Below are positions 42,725-50,745 of a stretch of 64,000 bases of DNA, piece after piece. The notes under the pieces are model-generated. The model saw only the letters and a list, made by a program, of their open reading frames with translations, did not search any database and was not told the origin of the DNA. Made by a program: the position numbers and the translations under genes. The number at the start of each line of letters is the position of its first letter. Positions within the stretch are counted from its first letter, which is position 1. The stretch lies in assembly GCF_014648815.1 (NCBI RefSeq), contig NZ_BMRV01000003.1, positions 558,001 through 622,000 on the forward strand. The letters are read 5' to 3'. The DNA is from Streptomyces flaveolus. GTDB lineage: Bacteria > Actinomycetota > Actinomycetes > Streptomycetales > Streptomycetaceae.

Positions 42725-42769
42725 TGCCAAACATGGCAGCCTGTGTCAGTAGTGGCGTACTGTGTCAGT
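42725..42769. promoter_or_regulatory. Repeat cluster upstream of the TetR gene
   Basis: TGCCA-AACA-TGGCA (42725-42738) is a perfect dyad. CTGTGTCAGT occurs twice as a direct repeat (42741-42750 and 42760-42769), and between them CAGTA-N6-TACTG (42747-42762) forms a further dyad. The cluster is in the promoter position of the minus-strand TetR gene and upstream of the DJ-1 gene on the other side. Confidence 0.5.
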
Positions 42770-42907
42770 CATGGAAGGTGCGGGGGCGTGGCCTTGGCCG
42801 GTCGCCTGCACTTCTTGCGGGGCAGATGATGGTTTGAGCCCTTTGTGGTGCATCTCGTTGATGCGGCCATCGCCGGTGAATCCGTTTCGGCAAGAGGAGG
42901 GTCTGTT

Positions 42908-43624
42908 GTGACCAGGGTGTTGTTCGTTGTGTCTGCAGCTGATCGGTGGACGTTGCGGGACGGGGAGGTGCATCCGTCGGGGTTCTGGGGTGAGGAACTC
43001 GCGATGCCGCACAAGATCTTCAGCCGCGCGGGGTGGGAGATCACCATCGCGACGCCGGGCGGACGGATCCCGACGCTCGACCGGTTGAGCATGTCGAGGA
43101 CCGCGGGGTGGCCGTCGAAACTACGTGAGGTCGCCTCGTATCTGGATTCGATCCAAGGCGAACTGAACAGTCCGCGGTCACTCGACGACATCGATCCGGA
43201 CGACTTCGACGTCGTGTTCTACCCAGGCGGGCACGGTCCGATGGAGGACCTGTCGGTCGACCCGGTCTCCGGCGCCCTGCTGACGCGGGTGCTTGCTTCG
43301 GGCAAGCCACTGGCGTTGCTGTGCCATGCGCCGGCGGCCGCGTTCGCGGCGAAGAACGAGGACGGGTCCTGGCCGTTCACCGGCTATCGGATGACGGGGC
43401 TGTCGAACCTGGAGGAGAAGTTCAACAGTTTCGGCCGTAAGGCCATCTGGCTGCTGGAGGACCGACTGCGGGAGAGCGGCGCGGAGTACTCCAAGGCCCG
43501 CCTGCCGCTGCGGCCGTACGTGGTGGTCGACCGCAACCTCTACACGGGGCAGAACCCACCATCCTCCGAACGCCTCGCCGAACGCCTCGTCGCCGATGTC
43601 GACGCGGCGGCAAAGGCCCGTTAG
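42908..43624 (+). CDS. Hsp31-like DJ-1/PfpI glyoxalase or chaperone
   Basis: A 238-residue DJ-1/PfpI protein of the Hsp31-like class. The acidic partner is in HPSGFWGEEL (Glu29/30) and the nucleophile Cys139-His140 in LALLCHAPAA; DVVFYPGGHGPMEDL is the usual oxyanion loop. Homologues convert methylglyoxal to lactate without glutathione or act as stress chaperones. GTG 42908 follows GGAGGG. The aldehyde dehydrogenase gene 53 bases downstream suggests a shared aldehyde-detoxification role. Confidence 0.85.
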   Translation: MTRVLFVVSAADRWTLRDGEVHPSGFWGEELAMPHKIFSRAGWEITIATPGGRIPTLDRLSMSRTAGWPSKLREVASYLDSIQGELNSPRSLDDIDPDDFDVVFYPGGHGPMEDLSVDPVSGALLTRVLASGKPLALLCHAPAAAFAAKNEDGSWPFTGYRMTGLSNLEEKFNSFGRKAIWLLEDRLRESGAEYSKARLPLRPYVVVDRNLYTGQNPPSSERLAERLVADVDAAAKAR

Positions 43625-43677
43625 CCGCGACCCGGCACCACACAGTCCCCACCGCTCGGATGGAAGGCCCGGCACCC

Positions 43678-45111
43678 ATGACCGGCACAGCCGCCCCCGT
43701 GGCACAGCAGCACCAGGACATCCCGGAGACCGTCGTACGACTCCGGGGCACCTTCGACACGGGCGTCACCCGGTCGGCAGCCTGGCGCCGACGCCAGCTT
43801 CACGCCCTGCGACGCCTGCTCCGGGACCACACGCCGGCCATCGAGGAAGCCCTCTACGACGACCTGCGCAAAGGGCGCACCGAGTCACACCTCACCGAGA
43901 TCGGCGGAGTCCTGGCCGAGATCGAGCACGCCCTGCGCCACCTCGACCGCTGGATGAGGCCCCGACGGGTCTCCGTGCCCCTGAACCTGAAGCCAGCCAC
44001 GGCCCGCATCCACCCCGAACCCCTCGGCGTCTGCCTGATCATCGCGCCCTGGAACTATCCGCTGACACTCACGCTGAACCCCCTGGTGGGCGCTCTGTCA
44101 GCCGGCAACGCGGCTGTCGTCAAGCCGAGCGAACTCGCTCCCGCCACCAGCGCGTTGCTCGCCGACCTCCTGCCCCGCCACCTGGAGGCCGTCGCCGTCG
44201 TCGAAGGAGCCGTCGAGGAGACGACGCTGCTGCTCGACCAGCGCTTCGACCACATCTTCTATACGGGCAACGGCACCGTCGGCCGCATCGTGGCCGCTGC
44301 GGCGGCGAAGAACCTGACCCCCGTCACCCTGGAACTCGGCGGCAAGTCACCCGTGTTCATCGACGAGACCGCCGACATGGCCGTCACCGCGCGCCGGCTG
44401 GCCTGGGGCAAGTTCACCAACGCCGGCCAGACCTGTGTCGCACCCGACTACGCCCTCGTCACCCACGCCGCCCGTGACTCCCTGCTGGATGCACTGCCCG
44501 GAGCGGTCCAACAGATGTTCGGCATCGACCCTCGTACCAGCTCCGATTACGGGCGCATCGTCAACGACCGCCACTTCCATCGACTGACCGGCCTCACGCG
44601 AGCGGGCGACCTCCTCACTGGAGGCGCCTTCGACGCGGACGAACGCTACATCGCCCCCACCGTGCTGACCGACGTGCCGCCCGAGGCCCCCGTCATGACC
44701 GAGGAGATCTTCGGCCCGATCCTCCCGGTCCTGACCGTACGAGACGTCCACGAGGCCATCGACTTCATCAACGCCCGCGACAAGCCGCTCTCCCTGTACG
44801 CGTTCACCCGCGACAAGGCGGCCCGGCAAGCCCTGTTGGAGAGGACCTCTTCCGGAGGACTCGTGTACAACGCGCCGATGATCCACCTCGGCGTACCGAA
44901 CCTGCCGTTCGGCGGCGTCGGAGAATCCGGCATGGGCGCCTATCACGGCAAGACGTCCTTCGACACCTTCAGCCACCGCAAGCCGGTCCTCTCCAAGCCC
45001 ACCAGACCCGACACCCTGCGCCTCGTCTACGCACCGCACACCTCCCGGTCCTTCGCCCTCATCGCCAGGGCCGTCTCCCGGACCCACCCGCTCCTCGGAA
45101 GGAAGCGATGA
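43678..45111 (+). CDS. Class 3-type aldehyde dehydrogenase
   Basis: A 477-residue aldehyde dehydrogenase of the class 3/coniferyl-aldehyde group. Features: APWNYPLTLTLNPLVGALSA (123-142), general base Glu219 (TLELGGKSP) and nucleophile Cys253 (FTNAGQTCVAPDY). The NAD loop is FYTGNGTVG. The C-terminal end (VSRTHPLLGRKR) is basic and could associate with membrane. ATG 43678 is preferred (GGAAGG 10 bases before); ATG 43660 is the alternative. Its stop overlaps the next gene by ATGA, so aldehyde oxidation is coupled to the saccharopine-reductase-like protein. Confidence 0.9.
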   Translation: MTGTAAPVAQQHQDIPETVVRLRGTFDTGVTRSAAWRRRQLHALRRLLRDHTPAIEEALYDDLRKGRTESHLTEIGGVLAEIEHALRHLDRWMRPRRVSVPLNLKPATARIHPEPLGVCLIIAPWNYPLTLTLNPLVGALSAGNAAVVKPSELAPATSALLADLLPRHLEAVAVVEGAVEETTLLLDQRFDHIFYTGNGTVGRIVAAAAAKNLTPVTLELGGKSPVFIDETADMAVTARRLAWGKFTNAGQTCVAPDYALVTHAARDSLLDALPGAVQQMFGIDPRTSSDYGRIVNDRHFHRLTGLTRAGDLLTGGAFDADERYIAPTVLTDVPPEAPVMTEEIFGPILPVLTVRDVHEAIDFINARDKPLSLYAFTRDKAARQALLERTSSGGLVYNAPMIHLGVPNLPFGGVGESGMGAYHGKTSFDTFSHRKPVLSKPTRPDTLRLVYAPHTSRSFALIARAVSRTHPLLGRKR

Positions 45112-46211
45112 CCAGCCGCATCGTCCTGCTCGGCGCCACCGGCTACACCGGTGACCTCGTCCTCAGCGCACTGTTGCGCAGAGGCGTGAGGCCCACGGTG
45201 GCCGGACGCAACCCCGCCGCACTGGGCGCGCTGGCCGAACGCTCCGGCGGACTGGACCGCCTGGTGGTCGACGCCGGCACCCCCGACGGCCTGAGAAAGC
45301 ACCTGCGGCGCGGCGATGTTCTGATCACCACCGTCGGGCCCTTCGAACGCTTCGGCTTCCCCGTCGCACAGGCCGCCGCCGACGCGGGCGCCCATTACCT
45401 CGACTCCACCGGTGAAGTCGGATTCGTCCGCGCCCTGCACGCCCGGCACCACCAACGCGCCCGCGAGACCGGCGCGGTAATGCTGCCGGCCTTCGGGTAC
45501 GACTATGTGCCCGGCATCCTCGCCGCGGCCCTGGCCGTCCGGAAGGCAGGACCGACCGCACGCGCCGTCGACATCGGCTACTTCGCCACCGGGCCCATCT
45601 GGCGCGGGATCAGCCAAGGGACACGCACGACCATGCGCGACGGCATGACCCTGCCCTCGACCCGCCGGCACCGGCACCGGCTCGTCGACGAACGCACCGC
45701 CTCCCGCGTCCACCGCTTCACCGTGCGGGGCCGCCGCAAGTCCGCGTTCCTCGTCTCCGGCACCGAAGTGCTGTTCCTGCCGGAAGAGTTCCCGTTCCTC
45801 GACGACGTCACCGTCTACAACGGCTGGTTCCCCGAGCTCAGCCGCCCCCTGTCCCTCTACTCGGCTCTGGTCAACGCCACCACACGGCTCCCCGCGGGCC
45901 GCAGACTGACCGACGCGCTGACCCGGCCGCTCCTCATCGGCCCGCCGGGCGGCCCCGACGCGGCCCTGCGCGAACGGATCCCCTCCCACGTCGTCGCCGT
46001 CGCGTCCCCCCACGTCGGCGGTGCGCCGCCGGCGGAGGTCCACTTGGAGGGTCCCAACCCCTACACTCTCACCGGCGAACTCATCGCCTGGGCCGCCGAT
46101 CGCCTCACCACTCACCCCGGCGCCACACCCGGCGTCGTGGGACCCACGGCCGCCTTCGGGCTCGACACGCTCCGCCAGGGCTGCGCCGAGCTCGGACTCG
46201 TCACGGTCTGA
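45108..46211 (+). CDS. Saccharopine dehydrogenase-like NAD(P)-binding protein
   Basis: A 367-residue protein with an N-terminal Rossmann fold (SRIVLLGATGYTGDLVLSAL), VITTVGPFERFGFPVAQAAA and HYLDSTGEVGFV, as in trans-acting enoyl reductases and saccharopine dehydrogenase-like oxidoreductases of actinobacteria. The rest (ACTGFDYVPG equivalent: PAFGYDYVPGILAAALA) fits the same group. A role in lipid or polyketide reduction is possible. The ATGA overlap with the aldehyde dehydrogenase gene marks a two-gene module. Confidence 0.8.
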   Translation: MTSRIVLLGATGYTGDLVLSALLRRGVRPTVAGRNPAALGALAERSGGLDRLVVDAGTPDGLRKHLRRGDVLITTVGPFERFGFPVAQAAADAGAHYLDSTGEVGFVRALHARHHQRARETGAVMLPAFGYDYVPGILAAALAVRKAGPTARAVDIGYFATGPIWRGISQGTRTTMRDGMTLPSTRRHRHRLVDERTASRVHRFTVRGRRKSAFLVSGTEVLFLPEEFPFLDDVTVYNGWFPELSRPLSLYSALVNATTRLPAGRRLTDALTRPLLIGPPGGPDAALRERIPSHVVAVASPHVGGAPPAEVHLEGPNPYTLTGELIAWAADRLTTHPGATPGVVGPTAAFGLDTLRQGCAELGLVTV

Positions 46212-46390
46212 CCTGCGGGTGTGGCCGGACTGCCGGCGGAACTTCCATGCGACGGGACTCCAGCCTGCCGGGTTGCGCGTGTGCGGCAGGCGGGGACCAT
46301 GGGACGGAGAACCAGAAGCGGTGCGCACGGTGATGCACTCCGTCGGCCCGCCACCGGCGGGCGGGCGCCCCAGCTCACCGGGAGGCCCTC

Positions 46391-46558
46391 ATGAAAGAAC
46401 CCGGCGACCCTCTCGGCCCGTGGACGGACCGTCTGGTCCGGCTCGACCCCGGCATCTCCCCGCAGGACGCCCGCGGGTTCGTGCACGACCTGTACGTCCG
46501 GGCCCAGGCCGACCGCGACGAAGAACGGGCGGAAGCCGACTTCGAGCGAGAGGAATGA
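46391..46558 (+). CDS. 55-residue charged protein at the head of a molybdoenzyme operon
   Basis: ATG 46391 follows GGGAGG (5-base spacing) and encodes 55 residues: MKEPGDPLGPWTDRLVRLDP, then GISPQDARGFVHDLYVRAQA, then a strongly charged helical tail ending ADFEREE. The stop is 3 bases before the ATG of the molybdoenzyme gene, so co-translation is likely. It has no cysteines or signal peptide. I do not recognise a family. It might be a small partner or regulator of the enzyme. Confidence 0.6.
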   Translation: MKEPGDPLGPWTDRLVRLDPGISPQDARGFVHDLYVRAQADRDEERAEADFEREE

Positions 46559-46561
46559 CCC

Positions 46562-47161
46562 ATGGGAAACCTGTCACCGGGGTTCCATGGGAAGCCCGGC
46601 GACCTCATGTCCCGGCTCCCACCGGGGCAGTACCCGACGGAGTCCTTTCCCGTCCTGTCCGCCGGGCCCACGCCCCACATCCCGACCGACCGGTGGTCGT
46701 TCACCGTGACCAGCGAGGCCGGCGACAGCCGTGCGTGGACGTGGGAGGAGGTGATGGCGCTCCCGCAGGAGGAGCCCACCGTCGACATCCACTGCGTGAC
46801 CCGCTGGTCGAAATTCGACACCCACTGGCGCGGAGTCCCCCTCGACGCCCTCCTCGACGAGGTGGAGACCGCCGCCGACTTCGTCGTCGCCGAGTCCTTC
46901 GACGGCTACACCACCAATCTGCCGCTGGAGGACGTCACCGATGGCAAGGCATGGCTGGCGCACTCCTTCGACGGCTACGCGCTCTCCCCGGACCACGGCG
47001 GACCCGCCCGGCTCGTGATTCCCCACCTGTACTTCTGGAAGTCGGTCAAGTGGGTCAAGGGCCTCATCCTCACGCTGGACAACGAACCGGGCTTCTGGGA
47101 GTCCGCCGGCTACCACGACTACGGCGACCCCTGGCGCGAGCAGCGTTACTGGAGTGACTGA
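46562..47161 (+). CDS. YedY/sulfite-oxidase-like molybdopterin oxidoreductase
   Basis: A 199-residue cytoplasmic member of the sulfite oxidase/MsrP fold. The molybdenum-ligating cysteine is Cys78 in TVDIHCVTRWSKFDTHWRGV; other blocks are VVAESFDGYTTNLPLEDVTD, GGPARLVIPHLYFWKSVKWV and GYHDYGDPW. No Tat signal is present, unlike MsrP. Such short forms occur with a flavin reductase gene, as here (47161), which overlaps by one base and probably supplies electrons. ATG 46562 starts 3 bases after the preceding small ORF. Substrate unknown, perhaps an S- or N-oxide. Confidence 0.88.
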   Translation: MGNLSPGFHGKPGDLMSRLPPGQYPTESFPVLSAGPTPHIPTDRWSFTVTSEAGDSRAWTWEEVMALPQEEPTVDIHCVTRWSKFDTHWRGVPLDALLDEVETAADFVVAESFDGYTTNLPLEDVTDGKAWLAHSFDGYALSPDHGGPARLVIPHLYFWKSVKWVKGLILTLDNEPGFWESAGYHDYGDPWREQRYWSD

Positions 47162-47856
47162 TGCACGGGTGGCGACGGGCCCGCCTCACGGAGCGGACGC
47201 GGCAGACCACGACCGGCCGCACGCTGGAGTTCGAGGTCTCGCTGTGGCCGGGACACCTGCCCGGTCAGCATGTCGACGTACGGCTGACCGCCGACAACGG
47301 GTACCAGGCCGTGCGGAGTTACTCGCTCGCCGCTCCCGCCGACACCGACAGCATCGAGCTGGGAGTTCAGGCCGCGCTCGGAGGAGAGGTCTCCCCGTAC
47401 CTGGCCGACGATCTTCCTGTGGGCGCCGAGGTCGAGATCAAGGGACCGCTCGGAGGCTGGTTCGTGTGGACGCCGCGGGACCGCGGCCCGCTCCTGCTGA
47501 TCGCCGGAGGCTCCGGCATCGTGCCTCTGATGGCGATGCTGCGCGCACGCCTCGCGTCGGTGTCGGACGACCCCTGCGTACTCCTCTACTCCGTGCGCTC
47601 CCCGGACGAGGTCTGGTACGCCACGGAGCTCGACGCCGCCGCTGATGTCGTCGGCGTCCGGCGCCTCTACACCCGCGCCGCGCCCGACGGCTCCCAACGC
47701 CCCGCGGGGCGCATGACGGAACTCGACCTGGCGGCCCTGCCGTCCCCAGCCCGCTGCTACGTCTGCGGACCGACCGGATTCGTGGAGCACGCCGGCGCCC
47801 TGCTCCTGGAGGCCGGACACACACCCGACCGGATCCGTACCGAACGCTTCGGCTGA
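47161..47856 (+). CDS. FAD/NAD(P)H oxidoreductase (ferredoxin-reductase type)
   Basis: A 231-residue reductase of the ferredoxin-NADP reductase family with FAD motif RSYSLAAP (58-65), NAD(P) loop LIAGGSGIVPLMAMLRA and C-terminal CYVCGPTGFVEHAG. It lacks an iron-sulfur domain, so it would pass electrons directly to its partner. Its ATG overlaps the stop of the molybdoenzyme gene (TGATG), a strong sign of a two-component system: NAD(P)H to FAD to molybdenum centre. Confidence 0.88.
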   Translation: MHGWRRARLTERTRQTTTGRTLEFEVSLWPGHLPGQHVDVRLTADNGYQAVRSYSLAAPADTDSIELGVQAALGGEVSPYLADDLPVGAEVEIKGPLGGWFVWTPRDRGPLLLIAGGSGIVPLMAMLRARLASVSDDPCVLLYSVRSPDEVWYATELDAAADVVGVRRLYTRAAPDGSQRPAGRMTELDLAALPSPARCYVCGPTGFVEHAGALLLEAGHTPDRIRTERFG

Positions 47857-47890
47857 CCCACCAACGCGCCGCACGGGGAGGAACCCTGCG

Positions 47891-48175
47891 ATGAACCAGC
47901 ACCCCTTGTACGTCGACGGGAACGCCCTGGCCGGCCCGCTCGGAGAGGTGTTCGCCGTCGACCCGACCACGGCCTGGCGCCTGTGCCCCTCCTGCCGTCT
48001 GCCCGCGACCATGGCCCAGTTGCACGTCTACGGCCCCGAGCCCGGCCTGACCGCCCGCTGCCCCGGCTGCGCCGCCATCGCCCTGCGCGTCGTCGCCCAG
48101 CCCCGCCACCTCTGGCTCCAGTTGGGCAGCGGAGCAGGCGCCTTCCGCTTCACCCTTCCCCCCACCGGACCATGA
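47891..48175 (+). CDS. DUF6510-like zinc-ribbon protein
   Basis: A 94-residue protein with two CxxC pairs (LCPSC, Cys32/35; RCPGC, Cys57/60), typical of a zinc ribbon. The remainder (LYVDGNALAGPLGEVFAVDP at the start and a beta-rich end) fits the DUF6510 group, which is frequently found next to molybdopterin oxidoreductase and flavin reductase genes. ATG 47891 follows GGAGGAA. It is the last gene of this four-gene operon and may help assemble or regulate the enzyme. Confidence 0.75.
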   Translation: MNQHPLYVDGNALAGPLGEVFAVDPTTAWRLCPSCRLPATMAQLHVYGPEPGLTARCPGCAAIALRVVAQPRHLWLQLGSGAGAFRFTLPPTGP

Positions 48176-48248
48176 GCCGCGATGGCGTGACCTCCGGGCC
48201 GGAGGCCCGCCGTGGCCGACGAAAACCGTCCCGTCCCGGGCCCTTCCG

Positions 48249-49562
48249 TCAGGCGTCCTTCAGGTGAATGCCCCTGGTCTCCCGCATGAGATAGCACGCG
48301 ACACCCGTCAACGAGCACAACAGCATGATGTAGAGGCTGGAGAGCCGGCCCACGCCGTACTCGTTGAAGAGCTGGTTCAGATACGGTGCAGTGCCGCCGA
48401 AGACGGCGACGGAGACGGAGTACGCGAAGCCGATGCCCTGAGTGCGAACCCGTGTCGGGAAGGTCTCCGACATCGTGGCGGACAGAAGCGCTCCAGGGAT
48501 GGCCACGACGGCAAGCGCGACCGAGGAAGCCACCAGGAGCGTCCAACCCGCCGAGCCGATCAGGCTGGTGAGAGGAATCTGCAACGCGATCATCAGGGCC
48601 GCGAACGTGATCATCATGGGACGGCGGCCGACCCTGTCGGAGAGGCGGCCCCACACAGGGAGGGTGGTCAGAGCGATGCACTGAGCGGCGACAGAACACC
48701 AGTAGGCGACGCCGGCATCCATGCCCATCCGGGTGATGGCGTAGGTGGACACGTACGAGGTCCAGGTGTAATGGGCCGCGGTGATGCCCGAAGTCATCGT
48801 GATGACGAGCAGGACCGCACGGACCAGCTGCCGGCGCGGCAACGGCTGGATCTCGTCACTCGACTTCTCGTCCGAGAACACTTCGCTCTCGTCCATGCTG
48901 CGGCGCAGGTAGAGAGCGGCGAGGGCGAGAAGGGCTCCGAAGACGAAGGGGATGCGCCAGCCCCACTGGCCGACCGCGCTGTCGGACAGCAGTGATGTCA
49001 CCGCCCCGCCCACCGAATAGGCGAGGGCCGAGCCCCCGAAGATCGCGACGAAGACGATGCTTCCCCACAGTCCGCGGCTCTCGCTCGGTGCGATCTCCGC
49101 GACGTAGGTGTTGGCCGTCGCGGACTCGCCGCCGTGGGCGAAGCCCTGCGCCATGCGGGCGAGCAGGAGAATCAGCGAGGCCCAGGCGCCGATGGAGGCG
49201 TAGGTGGGCATGAGGCCGATGACGAGACTTCCGCCGGCCATCATCAGCATGGTGGTGACCAGGACGAACTTGCGCCCCCGCCGGTCGGCGATCCGGCCGA
49301 AGACGATGCCGCCCAGCGGGCGCATCAGGAAGCCGACCGCGAACACGGCGAGAGTCGACAGCAGTGCCGACACCTGATCGGACGAGCTGAACATCACGCC
49401 CGCGATGAAGGGCGCGAACACCGCGTAGGCGCTCCACTCGTACCATTCGAGGACGTTGCCGACCGTGCTGGCGAACAGGGACCTGCGTCTCGACCGCAGG
49501 GTGGGCGATGGGGCGGCTTCCTCCCCGGTCACCGGCTCGGGCCCTGTCTTCGCGTTCCTCAT
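48249..49562 (-). CDS. MHS-family metabolite:proton symporter
   Basis: A 437-residue major facilitator protein of the metabolite:H+ symporter group, which imports carboxylates such as aromatic acids, alpha-ketoglutarate or shikimate. The family motif FASTVGNVLEWYEWSAYAVF is near residue 30, and motif A is GRIADRRGRKFVLV. Further MHS blocks are FAHGGESATANTYVAEIAP and SRGLWGSIVFV. Twelve helices are predicted. It closes the minus-strand acyl-CoA gene set (54482 leftward) and probably imports the acid that is activated by the ligase. Confidence 0.88.
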   Translation of the reverse strand: MRNAKTGPEPVTGEEAAPSPTLRSRRRSLFASTVGNVLEWYEWSAYAVFAPFIAGVMFSSSDQVSALLSTLAVFAVGFLMRPLGGIVFGRIADRRGRKFVLVTTMLMMAGGSLVIGLMPTYASIGAWASLILLLARMAQGFAHGGESATANTYVAEIAPSESRGLWGSIVFVAIFGGSALAYSVGGAVTSLLSDSAVGQWGWRIPFVFGALLALAALYLRRSMDESEVFSDEKSSDEIQPLPRRQLVRAVLLVITMTSGITAAHYTWTSYVSTYAITRMGMDAGVAYWCSVAAQCIALTTLPVWGRLSDRVGRRPMMITFAALMIALQIPLTSLIGSAGWTLLVASSVALAVVAIPGALLSATMSETFPTRVRTQGIGFAYSVSVAVFGGTAPYLNQLFNEYGVGRLSSLYIMLLCSLTGVACYLMRETRGIHLKDA

Positions 49563-49644
49563 GACTGCTCCTTCACTGTTTTCGGGCAGGGCGGAGCGAC
49601 GTCCGGTGCCCAGAGGTGAGGTGATGCGGAGAGGCTGTCAGGCG

Positions 49645-50745
49645 TCAGGTGCGGGTGGCCGTGGTCAGGCCGGCGTACTGCGCGGCCGCCTCCAGCAGAC
49701 GGGGGACGCCGGTCTCCAGCGACGGACCGAAGTCCGTGTCGTGCGGACGTTCGCCGCGGCGCCAGCGGGTGTAGATCGCCTCGCAGAAGATGGCCGCCTT
49801 CCACAGGGCGAGGGTCTGGTACCAGGGGAGCGGGGTGAGGTCGAGGCCCGTGCGGGACCGGTAGCGTTCTGCCAGTTGGAGCCTGGTGAGGTAGCCGGGC
49901 GCCCGGGTCACCGGGGTCAGTTCCAGCGGAGTCGAGGGCGCACCGGCCTCGGAGTAGGTGGCGGTCAGGTAGCCCAGGTCCGCCAGCGGATCACCGAGCG
50001 TGGCCATCTCCCAGTCCAGGACCGCGAGGACCCCGGCGGGTGCCTGCGGAGCGAACATGAGGTTGCCCATGCGGTAGTCACCGTGGACCACCGCGGCGGA
50101 CTGGCTCGCCGGCAGGTTGCGTCCGAGCCAGTCCGCGATCCGTTCCACGGCCGGGAGACCGCGCGAGGCGTTGACCTCCCACAGTTCGCTGAAGCGGTCG
50201 ACCTGGCGGCGGAGGTATCCGTCGGGGGAGCCCAGGGAGGCGAGTTCCCCTCCGGTCACATCGATGTGGTGCAGGGCGACCAGGGTGTCGACGACCGCCA
50301 GGCTGGTGGCGCGGCGCTGTTCGAGTGAGGAGAGGTGGGGCGGGATCGTGTCGGTCACGACCGTCCCCTCGATGCGGGACATGAGGTAGAACGGCACGCC
50401 CAGGAGCGACTCGTCCTCGCAGACCGCGACGATTTCGGGCACCGGCACCCCGTGCCCGCGCAGCAGCTTCTGGATGCGTGCCTCGCGCACCATGTCGTGC
50501 GTCGACCTCGGCAGCGGCGGGCGCGGGCCGCGGCGCAGGACGACGTGGTCGCCGCCGCGCTCGATCAGGTAGGTGACGTTGGACTGGCCGTCGCCGATGC
50601 GCTGCCACGCGATCGGGCCGTGGCCGACACCGTGCGCGTCCAGGAACGCGGTGACCGTGTCGACGACCAGAAGGGGAGGACTTTCGAGATGCCGGGCCAC
50701 GTCCCAAGCGGCGACCACCTCCAGCCCGTCGGGGACCGTGTGCAT
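49645..50745 (-). CDS. ACAD10/11-type phosphotransferase
   Basis: A 366-residue protein kinase-like phosphotransferase (APH fold). The catalytic loop is VVHGDYRMGNLMF and the metal motif VLDWEMATLGDPLADLGYL; the N-terminal lobe has GDGQSNVTYLI and VVLRRGP. In the ACAD10/11 family, this kinase phosphorylates 4-hydroxyacyl-CoAs so that an acyl-CoA dehydrogenase partner can convert them for beta-oxidation. Here its ATG (50745) overlaps the stop of an acyl-CoA dehydrogenase gene (TGATG), the same pairing as two genes. A GTG at 50748 is also possible. Confidence 0.88.
   Translation of the reverse strand: MHTVPDGLEVVAAWDVARHLESPPLLVVDTVTAFLDAHGVGHGPIAWQRIGDGQSNVTYLIERGGDHVVLRRGPRPPLPRSTHDMVREARIQKLLRGHGVPVPEIVAVCEDESLLGVPFYLMSRIEGTVVTDTIPPHLSSLEQRRATSLAVVDTLVALHHIDVTGGELASLGSPDGYLRRQVDRFSELWEVNASRGLPAVERIADWLGRNLPASQSAAVVHGDYRMGNLMFAPQAPAGVLAVLDWEMATLGDPLADLGYLTATYSEAGAPSTPLELTPVTRAPGYLTRLQLAERYRSRTGLDLTPLPWYQTLALWKAAIFCEAIYTRWRRGERPHDTDFGPSLETGVPRLLEAAAQYAGLTTATRT

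Noticed and set aside
48196..48212. CCTCCGG-G-CCGGAGG as a bidirectional terminator between convergent genes
   Set aside because: A one-base loop cannot fold with the full 7-bp stem and no T-run follows. It is probably chance in G+C-rich DNA.
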